DNA of 45,244 nt from Chitinophagaceae bacterium. GTDB taxonomy: Bacteria > Bacteroidota > Bacteroidia > Chitinophagales > Chitinophagaceae. Shown piece by piece: positions 23,991 to 33,061 of this stretch. Where the stretch lies: assembly GCA_947454235.1 (NCBI GenBank), contig CANGIY010000026.1, forward strand, positions 1 to 45,244. The letters run 5' to 3'. The first letter of the stretch is position 1; each line of letters starts with the position of its first letter. The position numbers and the translations under genes were made by a program. Under the pieces are notes generated by a model. That model saw nothing but the letters and a program-made list of their open reading frames with translations, was not told the DNA's origin and made no database searches.

Positions 23991-25295
23991 ATGGGCTACG
24001 TTAAAGACCTTTTCAAAGCGAAAGGCGATGAACAAAACAAAGAGATTAAGTCATTAATTGAGCAGTTCGGAAATAAGAAAGTAGAAGATGTTACACTTGC
24101 TCAAGTGTATCAGGGTATGAGGGGTATTACCGGGCTTGTTACTGAAACATCATTATTAGATTCAAATGAGGGTATCAGGTTCAGAGGATTTTCAATTCCT
24201 GAATTGAGAGAAAAACTTCCTAAAGTAGAAGGTGGCAGCGAACCACTTCCTGAAGGTTTGTTCTACCTGATGCTTACCGGCGAAATGCCAAACGACGAGA
24301 TTGCTGATCACATTTGTTCAACATGGGCACGCCGCTCACATGTTCCGAACCATGTATTTGCAGTTATCGAATCGTTCCCTGTTGCGGCCCACCCAATGAC
24401 GCAGTTCACTGCTGCAATTCTTGCGCTACAAACTGAATCAAAGTTTGCTAAAGCTTACTCTGAGGGGATCAACAAAAAAGAATACTGGAGCTATGTATAC
24501 GAAGATGCAATGACATTAATTGCTCGTTTGCCACGTATCGCAGCTTACATCTATAGGCGTAAATACAAAAACGGAGATCATATTCAACCTGATGGTATGC
24601 TTGACTGGAGTGGAAACTTCGCTCACATGCTCGGTTTTGAAGATGAAGGTTTCAAAGAGTTAATGCGTTTATACATGGTTATCCATGCCGACCACGAAGG
24701 TGGTAACGTATCTGCGCATGCTACCCATCTGGTAGGTAGCGCACTCAGCGATCCTTATTTATCTTTCGCTGCAGGTATGACAGGTCTTGCCGGTCCATTG
24801 CATGGTCTTGCAAATCAGGAAGTAATTCGTTGGATCGAAGAAATGTGTAAAGAACTCAATTCTGAACAACCAACTAAAGAACAAATCGCTGATTACATCC
24901 ACAAAACTTTGAAAGAAGGAAAAGTGGTTCCGGGTTATGGTCACGCTGTTTTGCGTAAAACAGACCCTAGGTTTGTTGCACAAATGGAGTTCGCGAAAAA
25001 ACATTGCCCTGATAATCCAACAGTTCAAACTGTTTGGAATGTTTACGAAGTGGCACCACCAATTCTCGAAGCTACAGGTAAAATCAAAAATCCATGGCCT
25101 AACGTTGATGCGCATTCAGGTTCATTGTTGAAACATTATGGATTAGTGGAAGAAGATTTCTACACAGTATTATTTGGTGTTTCTCGCGCATTGGGTGTAC
25201 TTGCAAGCCTTTGCTGGGATCGCGTACTCGGTTTGCCAATCGAGCGTCCAAAATCAATTACTACCGATTGGGTTAAGGAGTTTGTTAAGAAATAA
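23991..25295 (+). CDS. gltA: Citrate synthase (eukaryotic-like Si type)
   Basis: 434 aa. The catalytic residues are in place: His271 (GPLHGLANQ), His318 (PGYGHAVLRKTDPR) and Asp373 (NVDAHSGSLL), numbering close to the mitochondrial enzyme. The sequence style (RFRGFSIPEL, HADHEGGNVSAHATHLVGSA) is that of the eukaryotic-type citrate synthases found in many Bacteroidota. It condenses oxaloacetate and acetyl-CoA to citrate, the entry step of the TCA cycle. Own promoter and terminator. Confidence 0.93.
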   Translation: MGYVKDLFKAKGDEQNKEIKSLIEQFGNKKVEDVTLAQVYQGMRGITGLVTETSLLDSNEGIRFRGFSIPELREKLPKVEGGSEPLPEGLFYLMLTGEMPNDEIADHICSTWARRSHVPNHVFAVIESFPVAAHPMTQFTAAILALQTESKFAKAYSEGINKKEYWSYVYEDAMTLIARLPRIAAYIYRRKYKNGDHIQPDGMLDWSGNFAHMLGFEDEGFKELMRLYMVIHADHEGGNVSAHATHLVGSALSDPYLSFAAGMTGLAGPLHGLANQEVIRWIEEMCKELNSEQPTKEQIADYIHKTLKEGKVVPGYGHAVLRKTDPRFVAQMEFAKKHCPDNPTVQTVWNVYEVAPPILEATGKIKNPWPNVDAHSGSLLKHYGLVEEDFYTVLFGVSRALGVLASLCWDRVLGLPIERPKSITTDWVKEFVKK

Positions 25296-25316
25296 CCTAA
25301 CTAAATATTTTATCGG

Positions 25317-25348
25317 AAGCCGTCTGTTCATCCAGGCGGCTTTTTTAT
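25317..25348 (+). terminator. Rho-independent terminator of citrate synthase
   Basis: AAGCCGTCTG-ttcatc-CAGGCGGCTT with one G-U pair and a T-run, 22 nt after the stop codon. Confidence 0.85.
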
Positions 25349-25417
25349 TGCTGGTAATTCATGGAAATAAAGCTAACCTGAGTGATTTCAATTAAATTGC
25401 AGTCAGTAAATTCATCA

Positions 25418-26095
25418 ATGGCTTTTCGCGATAGTTTTTTTCATAGATACATCAAGTTCGTCAGAATGCACATTCCGATAGCTGAGTCGCTGAGGCATTT
25501 GCTTTTTGTTGCTCCTTATGCATTATATGGATTTGTCGGAATCAGAAATGCACCAAAAAATCTGCCTTTAAAAATTGTTCCGGGTGCAAGTGGCGTGTTT
25601 TCAAAAGGGTGGTATCCGCTAGAGTATCCTTTTTTTAATCTTTTGAAAATGAGTTCGTGGCAAAAATGGCTGGGTGCTAAAAAAGCAAAAGCTATTTTAA
25701 TGGAGCATGTACTCGAACATTTCGAAGAACAGGCAATTTTCGAGATTCTGGTAAACTGCAAACAATTCCTTGATTCGGGTGGGGTAGTGAGAATTGCAGT
25801 ACCTGACGGCTACAACCCTTCGAAGGAATATATAGAATACGTGAAGCCTGGCGGCTTTGGCATAGGCAGTGAATCGCATGAAGTATTGCTCACTTACAAA
25901 ACCATCAAGTCAATTATTGAGCGTGCAGGGTTAGAGTGTAGCCTTATTGAATACTATGACGAACACGGGCAGTTTACAAAAAATACCTGCGATGCCAAAT
26001 ATGGAAAAATAAAGCGCGACTCCTTAGCCAAACACCACATGAAACTCCCTGAAAACTATACATCCTTAATTGTTGACGCAATTAGAAAGGATTAA
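25418..26095 (+). CDS. Predicted class I SAM-dependent methyltransferase-like protein
   Basis: 225 aa from the ATG at 25418; an in-frame ATG at 25382 would add 12 residues. The stretch AILMEHVLEHFEEQ followed by FLDSGGVVRIAVPDGYNP matches motifs II-IV of methyltransferases that act on small molecules or glycans (type 11). The glycine-rich SAM loop is not obvious, replaced by LKIVPGASGVFSKGWYPLEY, which is common in the short glycan-cluster subfamily. The substrate is unknown. Followed 11 nt later by a lipoprotein gene. Confidence 0.6.
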   Translation: MAFRDSFFHRYIKFVRMHIPIAESLRHLLFVAPYALYGFVGIRNAPKNLPLKIVPGASGVFSKGWYPLEYPFFNLLKMSSWQKWLGAKKAKAILMEHVLEHFEEQAIFEILVNCKQFLDSGGVVRIAVPDGYNPSKEYIEYVKPGGFGIGSESHEVLLTYKTIKSIIERAGLECSLIEYYDEHGQFTKNTCDAKYGKIKRDSLAKHHMKLPENYTSLIVDAIRKD

Positions 26096-26106
26096 AAATT
26101 TAAACC

Positions 26107-27201
26107 ATGAAGACTCAACACCAAGTTTCTTTAATTGCCCTAGCTATATTGGTTGTAATTGTTGGGTGTAAAAACGCATCAACGCAGAAATCAGCCAACG
26201 AAAGAAAAAATCTGGTTCAGGCGACAAAAAAATCAAGTGTTTTACCTGATGATTTACCCGAGGTCAGGAAAATTGAAACTTTCAAATACACTAAGTTCGT
26301 ATTAACGGGTGCCGATTCATTGTCAACCACATTGAACACAATCTATTCACCCACATTTTTGGCGGCATGGAATGAACTTACAAAGGCGATAGGTACAACT
26401 GATGGCGCCGACCCTTTATTACATAAACTTGATGTCGAGGGTGCAAACCAAGCGGTGGTAAATGCTACAAGTTCCAACCTGTTTGTAAAAACAATAAAAA
26501 TTGAACGATTAAAAATTAAAATGCAAGTTAAGTTGACTGCAGCTTTTTCGTTTGCGTATCCAATGGATACAAACATCGAGAAGTTTACCTTCAATAAGGT
26601 ATCCGTAAAGGCTTTTGGAATGCCTCGGTACAGAGAACCAATCGCCGATGAAATACAAATTCTGTACTATAAAAATGATTCAAAATTCATCATACAATTA
26701 ATTCCCAAAGACGGTACTCAAAATGTGATTTTGGCAATGGGTTTCAATAATATCAACGGATTTGGAAAACTAGTTGATGAAGTACAAGCTTCAATAATAG
26801 CTGGTTCTAAAGAAATGAATACCCATAAAAATCGCCTAAAATACAACCTGTTAGATGAAGATATAGTTTTGATTCCAAAATTGAGTTTCAATATAAAATG
26901 CGACTCACTTCCAGTTTCAGGTAAAATGGGGCAATTTAAAAATGGCAAATTTTTTATAGAAAAGGCAAGCCAGCAAATAGGTTGTATTTTAAACGAAAGG
27001 GGGGCGAAAGTAGAATCTACAGCTGATATCGCCGTGGCAGCAGCAGCTGCAGTAACGCTTTCTCCAACTGAAGAAAAACCTCACCCCAAACACTTCGTTT
27101 TTGACAAACCTTTCTTTGTTATGTTCCGGGAAGATGGGCAAGTTCACCCATATTTTGCCATATCAATTCAAAACGCTGAATTGATGCAGAAAGCAGACTA
27201 A
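26107..27201 (+). CDS. Hypothetical lipoprotein
   Basis: 364 aa. A signal sequence with lipobox VVIVGC (Cys at about 21) marks it as an exported lipoprotein. The remainder is a mixed alpha/beta protein with no family I recognise; a short alanine run (VAAAAAVT) sits near residue 310, and the C-terminus has KHFVFDKPFFVMFREDGQ, which resembles the final strands of serpin proteins (the hinge-like alanine stretch followed by FVFDRPFLFLI). A serpin-like identity is therefore possible but the reactive loop cannot be confirmed by eye. Confidence 0.55.
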   Translation: MKTQHQVSLIALAILVVIVGCKNASTQKSANERKNLVQATKKSSVLPDDLPEVRKIETFKYTKFVLTGADSLSTTLNTIYSPTFLAAWNELTKAIGTTDGADPLLHKLDVEGANQAVVNATSSNLFVKTIKIERLKIKMQVKLTAAFSFAYPMDTNIEKFTFNKVSVKAFGMPRYREPIADEIQILYYKNDSKFIIQLIPKDGTQNVILAMGFNNINGFGKLVDEVQASIIAGSKEMNTHKNRLKYNLLDEDIVLIPKLSFNIKCDSLPVSGKMGQFKNGKFFIEKASQQIGCILNERGAKVESTADIAVAAAAAVTLSPTEEKPHPKHFVFDKPFFVMFREDGQVHPYFAISIQNAELMQKAD

Positions 27202-27233
27202 TCGCTTTTTGCACCACAAAGTGCGCCCAGCCT

Positions 27234-27250
27234 TTACCTGAATCAGGTAA
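27234..27250. repeat. Short perfect palindrome before a small ORF
   Basis: TTACCTGA-A-TCAGGTAA, 4 nt before the ATG at 27255. It could be an operator or a small hairpin. Just upstream, caccacaaagtgcgccc resembles caccacaaagtggcgcgcc near 27434, so the small ORF is bracketed by a rough direct repeat. Confidence 0.4.
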
Positions 27251-27254
27251 TTTA

Positions 27255-27467
27255 ATGGGGGCACTTGGTGTTGTGATGAAGGCAGATATCGAAATGTCTG
27301 CGACAAGTGATTCAGAAAAACAAGCTATCGTTTCAAAAGTACAACAGATACAAACTATTGGTGACGCGAAAGCATATGCCAGTGATGTACTTTCAAAAAT
27401 TGTTGCACAGAGTGCTACAAAAACTACTGCTCCACCACAAAGTGGCGCGCCAAACGGAAAGTCTTAA
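27255..27467 (+). CDS. Small hypothetical protein
   Basis: 70 aa, starting MGALGVVMKADIEMSATSDS, with an amphipathic helix (KQAIVSKVQQIQTIGDAKAY) and a Pro/Ser/Gly-rich tail. The frame stays open upstream into the end of the lipoprotein gene, so the true start is uncertain. No family recognised. A strong terminator follows 8 nt after the stop, which supports it being the last gene of a transcript. Confidence 0.4.
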   Translation: MGALGVVMKADIEMSATSDSEKQAIVSKVQQIQTIGDAKAYASDVLSKIVAQSATKTTAPPQSGAPNGKS

Positions 27468-27475
27468 TAGAAACT

Positions 27476-27511
27476 GGGGCGGTCAACGTTTTGACCGCCC
27501 CAATTATTTTT
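27476..27511 (+). terminator. Rho-independent terminator
   Basis: GGGGCGGTCAA-cgtt-TTGACCGCCCC, an 11-bp perfect stem followed by AT-rich sequence with T-runs. Confidence 0.85.
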
Positions 27512-27535
27512 ATAGCTCTTTTTTTTAATTTTCTG

Positions 27536-29695
27536 TTACTTCTTTTTCGCTGCCGAAATGAACTTAGGTTTTCCCGCAGCAGGTTTCATACCAGGAGCTG
27601 AAGGTGGAGGAGGTGGTGGCGCTCCCTGCCTTAGAATATTAATAGCTGCCTGCATACCTGCCTGGGCTTCTTTATAGTCAGGTTTTAACCTCAATGTTAC
27701 CTGCCAGGCCTTAATGGCCTCTTCAAATTGTTTGTTAGAATAGTATGCGCCGCCGATATTATACCACAGATCTACATTGCTGGAATCGAGTCCAATTCCT
27801 TTTTGGAACTCAGCTATTGCTTCAGGGTACATCTTGAATTTACCGTATCTGCTCCAGCCAATTTTCATATAGTGGTCGGCAATCAAGGCGCTCAATACCT
27901 TTAGAGTAGGGTAATTAGGGTAGTTAGCTTTAACGCTATCCATGCATATCTTGGTGGAATCCATTTCACCCAATTTGAAATGAGCAATGCCTTTGTTCAT
28001 AAAGCCTGCAACAAACCCGGGGTGCAAATCAATAGCATGATTCAGCATTTTGATTGCTTCTCTCAAATAGCCAACTCTTTTCACAGAATCTTTTTCAAAG
28101 TCTGATGCCGAAACATTCGCCGCCGCAACATTACCCAACATCAATACACTATTCGGTGAGTATTGAATGTCGTGGGTAAACAAAGTCTTATCGTTTTTCC
28201 AGTCTAAGTTGCGGGTTGTGGTTTTAAATCCACACAGTACAATCAGCAAGCCCATGAGTCCGAAAACTGCAGTTTTTGCCTTAGCAACCGGCGTTATTTT
28301 CTCGTACAACTGATAGATAAGGTATGCCACAATTATTGAAAAGCCCACCGAAGAATGGAACGCCAGACGCTCGCCTAGTGTAGCACCTACATTAAAAATC
28401 CAGTTGTTGACCAACAAAATATGAATGAGGTAAAAGGCAAGTGCAAAGCCAATGAACTTCAGGTTTTTCTTGAAAAACGAGAAAAAGAATATACCGCCAA
28501 CTATTGCGCCATGAACTAAAATGGATACAATAAACTGCCAGTCGGAAAATGATTTGTATGGAATTGAGTTATACGAATAGTCAGCAGAGAGAGGGTGCGG
28601 GAACAACAATAACTTGATATAGTAAAGCGGCGTCGAAACCTTGGTCGCCAACCTCTGTGGATCTGTTGCGTAGTAATATGGGTTATTCAGAATCTCTTTC
28701 TCTGAGTTACTATTAGAAGAACTCATCTTGCCAAGCAGATCTACAAATGAACCGCCTTCGCTGGTTGAGTCTTCACCTGCTGCCACCTTAACCCTCATGA
28801 AAAAGTAAATTCCAATCACCACTGCATATGGTAAAAATGTGATTATAGACTTAGGAATGGAGTAGTTTCTAAAAAGGAAGAATGACATCGGTAACAGTAC
28901 AACCAAAGAAATAGCATATTCTTTTGATAGGAAAGCCAATAAAAAACTCAACATACCCATACCCAGCATCCACGGCTTGCGCTCTTCCTGGTGTTTAAAA
29001 GCAAAAACGAAAGTGAGGCAAATGAACAGCAAAGACATAATCTCATCCCTACTTTTTACATTGGCAACCACCTCGGTATGTATAGGATGAATTGTAAAAA
29101 TTATAGCAGCCAGAAACGCCAGTAGCGCATTGTCTTTGAATACCACCAACCGGAGGAAATAAAGTAATGCCACAACACTTGCCATGTACCACAGTACGTT
29201 GAAAAAGTGCCTGTAGTGCATGTTTTTGATCAATTTGGCTTCAGCGGGCCCATGTACGCCATAGGTACTGGTCATTTTTAGTACGCTATCCACCTTATCA
29301 ACCGGAGTAGGACCGAAAAATTGCTGTTCAACTGCAAATGATGCAATAGACAATGGCCTGAAACGACCACCCGATAATTGGTTGACTGTATTTAATTGCC
29401 TGTAATAACTGCTGTAAGCATCCTTTGTAAAAATGCCTTCTAGCCCAGCAAAGCCTTCTTGCACAAATTCGTTTTTTACGATTACAATACCATCATCGTG
29501 AGCATACTCGTTTACAACGGTATTGATGTAAAATAGGAATGCCAGCAGTGCAACAAAAAACGCCTGAAACTTAATATCGAGGTAATCGAACTTCTTAATT
29601 GATTCAAGCAACGGAGTGGAAGGAGCCGGCGCAATAGTAGGCTGCGCTTCTGCTTTGACTGATGCTTCGGGTTTTTGTTTCGTTGGTTTCGCCAT
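27536..29695 (-). CDS. TMTC-like GT-C membrane glycosyltransferase with TPR repeats
   Basis: 719 aa. After a charged, Pro-rich N-terminus there are about ten membrane segments (from ~43). The first extracytoplasmic loop has NEYAHDDGIVIVKN, the acidic pair typical of GT-C enzymes, and around residue 205 IFTIHPIHTEVVANVKSRDE, a motif seen in TMTC-type proteins. Residues ~530-690 are TPR repeats (YYSNKQFEEAIKAWQVTLRL). The tail holds a run of seven prolines and a basic end. TMTC proteins are O-mannosyltransferases in animals; a protein-glycosylation role here is an inference. It follows gmk on the same strand by 54 nt. Confidence 0.7.
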   Translation of the reverse strand: MAKPTKQKPEASVKAEAQPTIAPAPSTPLLESIKKFDYLDIKFQAFFVALLAFLFYINTVVNEYAHDDGIVIVKNEFVQEGFAGLEGIFTKDAYSSYYRQLNTVNQLSGGRFRPLSIASFAVEQQFFGPTPVDKVDSVLKMTSTYGVHGPAEAKLIKNMHYRHFFNVLWYMASVVALLYFLRLVVFKDNALLAFLAAIIFTIHPIHTEVVANVKSRDEIMSLLFICLTFVFAFKHQEERKPWMLGMGMLSFLLAFLSKEYAISLVVLLPMSFFLFRNYSIPKSIITFLPYAVVIGIYFFMRVKVAAGEDSTSEGGSFVDLLGKMSSSNSNSEKEILNNPYYYATDPQRLATKVSTPLYYIKLLLFPHPLSADYSYNSIPYKSFSDWQFIVSILVHGAIVGGIFFFSFFKKNLKFIGFALAFYLIHILLVNNWIFNVGATLGERLAFHSSVGFSIIVAYLIYQLYEKITPVAKAKTAVFGLMGLLIVLCGFKTTTRNLDWKNDKTLFTHDIQYSPNSVLMLGNVAAANVSASDFEKDSVKRVGYLREAIKMLNHAIDLHPGFVAGFMNKGIAHFKLGEMDSTKICMDSVKANYPNYPTLKVLSALIADHYMKIGWSRYGKFKMYPEAIAEFQKGIGLDSSNVDLWYNIGGAYYSNKQFEEAIKAWQVTLRLKPDYKEAQAGMQAAINILRQGAPPPPPPSAPGMKPAAGKPKFISAAKKK

Positions 29696-29749
29696 AAATT
29701 GTACAGGTAATATGGCAAAAGTAATATTTACAAATCACAAAACCATTTG

Positions 29750-30319
29750 TTACGATTCCACAAACGATTTCACAGTTTCTATCAATGTTTTGGTCGCTTT
29801 TTCAAGGTCGTCGTTAATGAGTATTGCATCAAAATCTGGCGCAAAACTGAGCTCATATTCTGCTTTTTCAATGCGCTCTTTAAGTGTTGCTTCGGTCTCT
29901 GTACCTCTTTTTAACAATCGGTTTCTTAATTCTTCAATCGAAGGCGCTTCAATAAAAATAGATTTTGAAATACCGGGAAACTTCTGTTGCACAGCAAGCG
30001 CACCTTTCACATCGATATCAACAAGTGGCGTTTTACCGGCACTCCAAATTCGCTCAAGTTCTGTTTCTAATGTACCGTAGTACTTACCCGTGTACACCAT
30101 CTCCCACTCAATAAATGCGTCTTGATCAATGAGCTTTTTAAATTCTTCTTCTGAGTAAAAATAGTAGTCCTTTCCGTGTACTTCTCCGGGGCGAGGCTGG
30201 CGAGTGCAAGCCGAAATGGAGAAAGAAATATAGTCACACTCTTGCAACAGCCTTTTTACTAAGGTCGTTTTCCCTGAACCCGAAGGGGCTGTAACGATGA
30301 TTATTTTTCCCTGTGCCAA
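29750..30319 (-). CDS. gmk: Guanylate kinase
   Basis: 189 aa. P-loop APSGSGKTTL at 11-20, then ISACTRQPRPGEVHGKDYYF and the substrate-binding FIEWEMVYTGKYYGT region, all characteristic. It phosphorylates GMP to GDP with ATP. It lies 33 nt after rsmI in a run of same-strand genes. Confidence 0.95.
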   Translation of the reverse strand: MAQGKIIIVTAPSGSGKTTLVKRLLQECDYISFSISACTRQPRPGEVHGKDYYFYSEEEFKKLIDQDAFIEWEMVYTGKYYGTLETELERIWSAGKTPLVDIDVKGALAVQQKFPGISKSIFIEAPSIEELRNRLLKRGTETEATLKERIEKAEYELSFAPDFDAILINDDLEKATKTLIETVKSFVES

Positions 30320-30352
30320 TTGAATCTGATTTTTTAATTTGTTGGAGCTTAC

Positions 30353-31021
30353 CTACACACAACCTTCTACCACCACCACAATTTCACCTTTCGGTGGCGT
30401 TTTTTCATAGTGCGCAGCAAGCTCTGTCAGGGTGCCTTTTCTGTTTTCTTCAAACATTTTAGTGAGCTCCCTGCACACAACTGCCTGCCTGTCAGCACCA
30501 AAATAAATAGCCATCTCAGCCAGAGTTTTAACCAGCCTGTGCGGCGATTCGTAAAAAATAATGGTCCTTTCTTCCTTACAAAGTTGTTCGAAAAGGGTTT
30601 TCCGCCCTTTTTTCAGCGGCAGAAAACCTTCAAAAATGAACCGGTTACCCGGAATGCCAGATTGTACCAAGGCTGGTACAAATGCAGTTGCACCCGGTAA
30701 ACATTCAACCTTTATGCCTTCACGTACACACTCCCGAGCAAGCAAAAAGCCGGGGTCTGATATACCGGGGGTTCCGGCATCGGTGAGCAAAGCAAATTTT
30801 TTGCCTTCTTTGATTTGCTGAACTATTGAAGCTACAATTTTGTGCTCGTTGTGCTGGTGATAAGGCGAAAGCGGCTTGTGTATTTGATAGTGCTTCAATA
30901 ACACCGAACTGGTTCGGGTGTCTTCACACAAAATCACATCGGCATTGCGCAAAGCCTCAACTGCCCTGAAGGTCATATCTCCAAGGTTACCAATGGGGGA
31001 AGGAACCAGAACTAGCAACAT
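30353..31021 (-). CDS. rsmI: 16S rRNA 2'-O-methyltransferase (C1402)
   Basis: 222 aa. The N-terminus LVPSPIGNLGDMTFRAVEAL, followed by CEDTRTSSVLLKHY, and LLTDAGTPGISDPG are hallmarks of the RsmI tetrapyrrole-methylase-fold enzyme. It methylates the ribose of cytidine 1402 in the decoding centre. It is slightly short at the C-terminus compared with ~280-aa relatives, ending at GEIVVVVEGCV, the form that lacks the extra C-terminal domain. Confidence 0.92.
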   Translation of the reverse strand: MLLVLVPSPIGNLGDMTFRAVEALRNADVILCEDTRTSSVLLKHYQIHKPLSPYHQHNEHKIVASIVQQIKEGKKFALLTDAGTPGISDPGFLLARECVREGIKVECLPGATAFVPALVQSGIPGNRFIFEGFLPLKKGRKTLFEQLCKEERTIIFYESPHRLVKTLAEMAIYFGADRQAVVCRELTKMFEENRKGTLTELAAHYEKTPPKGEIVVVVEGCV

Positions 31022-31030
31022 GGCGGGTTT

Positions 31031-31282
31031 TTACCCTTCGGTAATAGTGAATTCGAAGCCTTCCATTACCTGGTTAGCCAATAATTTTTTACAAGCTGTT
31101 TCTGCCATTGTTTTAGCTTCATCTGCATTGTGTGCATCCAGTTTCAAAACAATGTGTTTGCCTATACGCACATCTTGAACTTGTCCGAGTCCAAGGTTAT
31201 GTAAGCTGTTGTTTACCGCTTTACCTTGAGGGTCAAGAAGTTCTTTAAGCGGCATTACGTTGATATGAGCAGTGAATTTCAT
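31031..31282 (-). CDS. purS: Phosphoribosylformylglycinamidine synthase, PurS subunit
   Basis: 83 aa from the ATG at 31282; the frame extends upstream but MKFTAHINVMPLKELLDPQG is the standard start. LGLGQVQDVRIGKHIVL and the C-terminal EFTITEG fit PurS. It supports the ammonia-channelling complex with PurQ and PurL, in purine synthesis. PurQ and PurL are not in the window. It lies 10 nt after pssA and 9 nt before rsmI. Confidence 0.88.
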   Translation of the reverse strand: MKFTAHINVMPLKELLDPQGKAVNNSLHNLGLGQVQDVRIGKHIVLKLDAHNADEAKTMAETACKKLLANQVMEGFEFTITEG

Positions 31283-31292
31283 TTTATATGAA

Positions 31293-32084
31293 TTATTGTT
31301 TGTTGGTCTCAGTTTTTGTTTCAGGGTATTTATATACAAGGCTTAGCAAAACATACAATACAAAAGCGACCAAAATAGCAGCCGATTTGATAAAGATCAT
31401 AGAGCCCAGCGTGCCAATGATAATGACAATTTGTGGCCAGAATGTTTGCATTGAAATTTTTGGAGGTAAAAACTTAATGAACTTAATTTTAGAAACCATG
31501 AAGAAACACATGAGTCCTATAATTGCATAAAGCATCCATTTGTTTTGAAGTAATTTGGTGATATACAGAGAGTTATTCCAAATAAATAAAGGGAAGGTTC
31601 CGATGAATAATCCAACTGCAGGAATGGGCATGCCAATGAAATATGCTTTTTGCTCATTCGATGTAATATTGAATCTGGCAAGTCTAAGTGCTCCAAAACA
31701 AGCAATCAAAAATGCCGGAGCAAGTGTCAGCATATTCACATCAAGGGCATTTACTTCATGCATCGCTGCATCCCAAAGGCATTTGAACATCACCATTGAA
31801 GGGGCAACACCAAATGAAACTACATCGGCCAAAGAATCTAAATCTTTACCAATAGGCGAGTGAACATTGAGCGCACGTGCAGCAAAACCATCGAGCATGT
31901 CGAAAATAGCGGCAAGAGTAATAAATATTGTGCCGAAATAGATTTGTTCTGTCCCCATCACCCACCTGAATGAACCATCCGCATAATTGTGGAATAAGTA
32001 TGGTTGCGACGTAAGGAGGTATGCGATTGCAAGGCAGCCGCAGAACAAATTCCCAAGCGTAAGTATATTGGGTAAGTGCTTCAT
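31293..32084 (-). CDS. pssA: CDP-diacylglycerol-serine O-phosphatidyltransferase
   Basis: 263 aa membrane protein. The CDP-alcohol phosphotransferase motif is complete: DMLDGFAARA, then SPIGKDLDSLADVVSFG. Multiple hydrophobic helices follow. It makes phosphatidylserine, the precursor of phosphatidylethanolamine. A consensus promoter lies immediately upstream, so pssA probably begins the pssA-purS-rsmI-gmk transcript. Confidence 0.93.
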   Translation of the reverse strand: MKHLPNILTLGNLFCGCLAIAYLLTSQPYLFHNYADGSFRWVMGTEQIYFGTIFITLAAIFDMLDGFAARALNVHSPIGKDLDSLADVVSFGVAPSMVMFKCLWDAAMHEVNALDVNMLTLAPAFLIACFGALRLARFNITSNEQKAYFIGMPIPAVGLFIGTFPLFIWNNSLYITKLLQNKWMLYAIIGLMCFFMVSKIKFIKFLPPKISMQTFWPQIVIIIGTLGSMIFIKSAAILVAFVLYVLLSLVYKYPETKTETNKQ

Positions 32085-32092
32085 TTTCGATT

Positions 32093-32124
32093 CAAAAGTA
32101 ACTCAAAACGGTTAAAACCTCAAA
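32093..32124 (-). promoter_or_regulatory. Promoter of pssA
   Basis: Minus strand TTTG (32121-32124), 20-nt spacer, TACTTTTG (32093-32100): fits the Bacteroidota consensus. The -7 element ends only 8 nt before the pssA ATG, leaving almost no leader. Confidence 0.65.
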
Positions 32125-32149
32125 AAGATTGCCCACGGGTGTGGGAAAC

Positions 32150-32977
32150 CTATCTAGGTTGCCTTGATACATAAAGGTCTCGTTGCAATTCTGCACCCGG
32201 AGTAACTGCATATTTTGCAAAGTCGTGGACACCTGCCAACATGAGCAGATCTTCATCAAGCCAACATTTACCAGTGTATAGTATTGTAGATTGACCCAAT
32301 ATAAATGCGGCAGCATCGGCAATAATTGCTGGTGTTCTGCTTGCTAATGCCATTTGTTCACCGCCTAAAAGATTCTTAACAGCAGCCGTTGCAATAGTTG
32401 TTACTGGCCATAGTGCATTCGATGCTATTTTATCTTTTTTAAACTCAACCGACCAGCCCATTGCCATCATACTCATATTGAACTTACTCAAAGAATAAGC
32501 ACAAAATGGTGCAATCCAATGCGGACTAATATCAAGGGGAGGAGAGAGCGTTAAAATGTGCGCACCACTACTTTGTCTGAGGTATGGCAAACAGTGTTTT
32601 GTTACCAGAAAAGTGCCACGAACATTGATATCATGCATTAAATCAAAGCGTTTACTTTCTGTTTTTTCAGTGTCAGTAAGGCTAATTGCCGATGCATTGT
32701 TGATAACAAAATCAATTCCTCCGAATTTTTCAACTGTTTGGGCAACCGCAGCAATAATCTGTTGTTCGTCGCGTATGTCACATTGAATGGGCAGAGCATT
32801 TCCACCAGCAGCGTTTATTTTTTCAGCAACCGAATGGATTGTTCCACCCAGCCTCGGATCTTCTTCAACCGACTTGGCTACAACGGCAACATTGACACCT
32901 AAGGAGGCAAGTTTAATGGCAATAGCCGCTCCAATACCTCTGCTTGCACCTGTAATAAACGCGGTTTTACCTTGCAT
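32150..32977 (-). CDS. Short-chain dehydrogenase/reductase
   Basis: 275 aa. NAD(P)-binding GASRGIGAAIA near residue 10, NNAS around 91 and the active-site Tyr-x3-Lys in YSLSKFN. The long insertion EEDPRLGGTIHSVAEKINAA after the second strand is typical of the hydroxysteroid-dehydrogenase-like-2 branch of SDRs. The usual active-site Ser position reads TLSPPLDISP. The substrate is unknown, possibly a lipid. It lies 84 nt after the LUD gene. Confidence 0.8.
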   Translation of the reverse strand: MQGKTAFITGASRGIGAAIAIKLASLGVNVAVVAKSVEEDPRLGGTIHSVAEKINAAGGNALPIQCDIRDEQQIIAAVAQTVEKFGGIDFVINNASAISLTDTEKTESKRFDLMHDINVRGTFLVTKHCLPYLRQSSGAHILTLSPPLDISPHWIAPFCAYSLSKFNMSMMAMGWSVEFKKDKIASNALWPVTTIATAAVKNLLGGEQMALASRTPAIIADAAAFILGQSTILYTGKCWLDEDLLMLAGVHDFAKYAVTPGAELQRDLYVSRQPR

Positions 32978-33061
32978 TGCAATTGTGTTTTTGGTAAATT
33001 TACTAATTATGTCAATCCGATCGCATCAGTTTTCAATTCGTTAAAACAAACCAATCAACAG

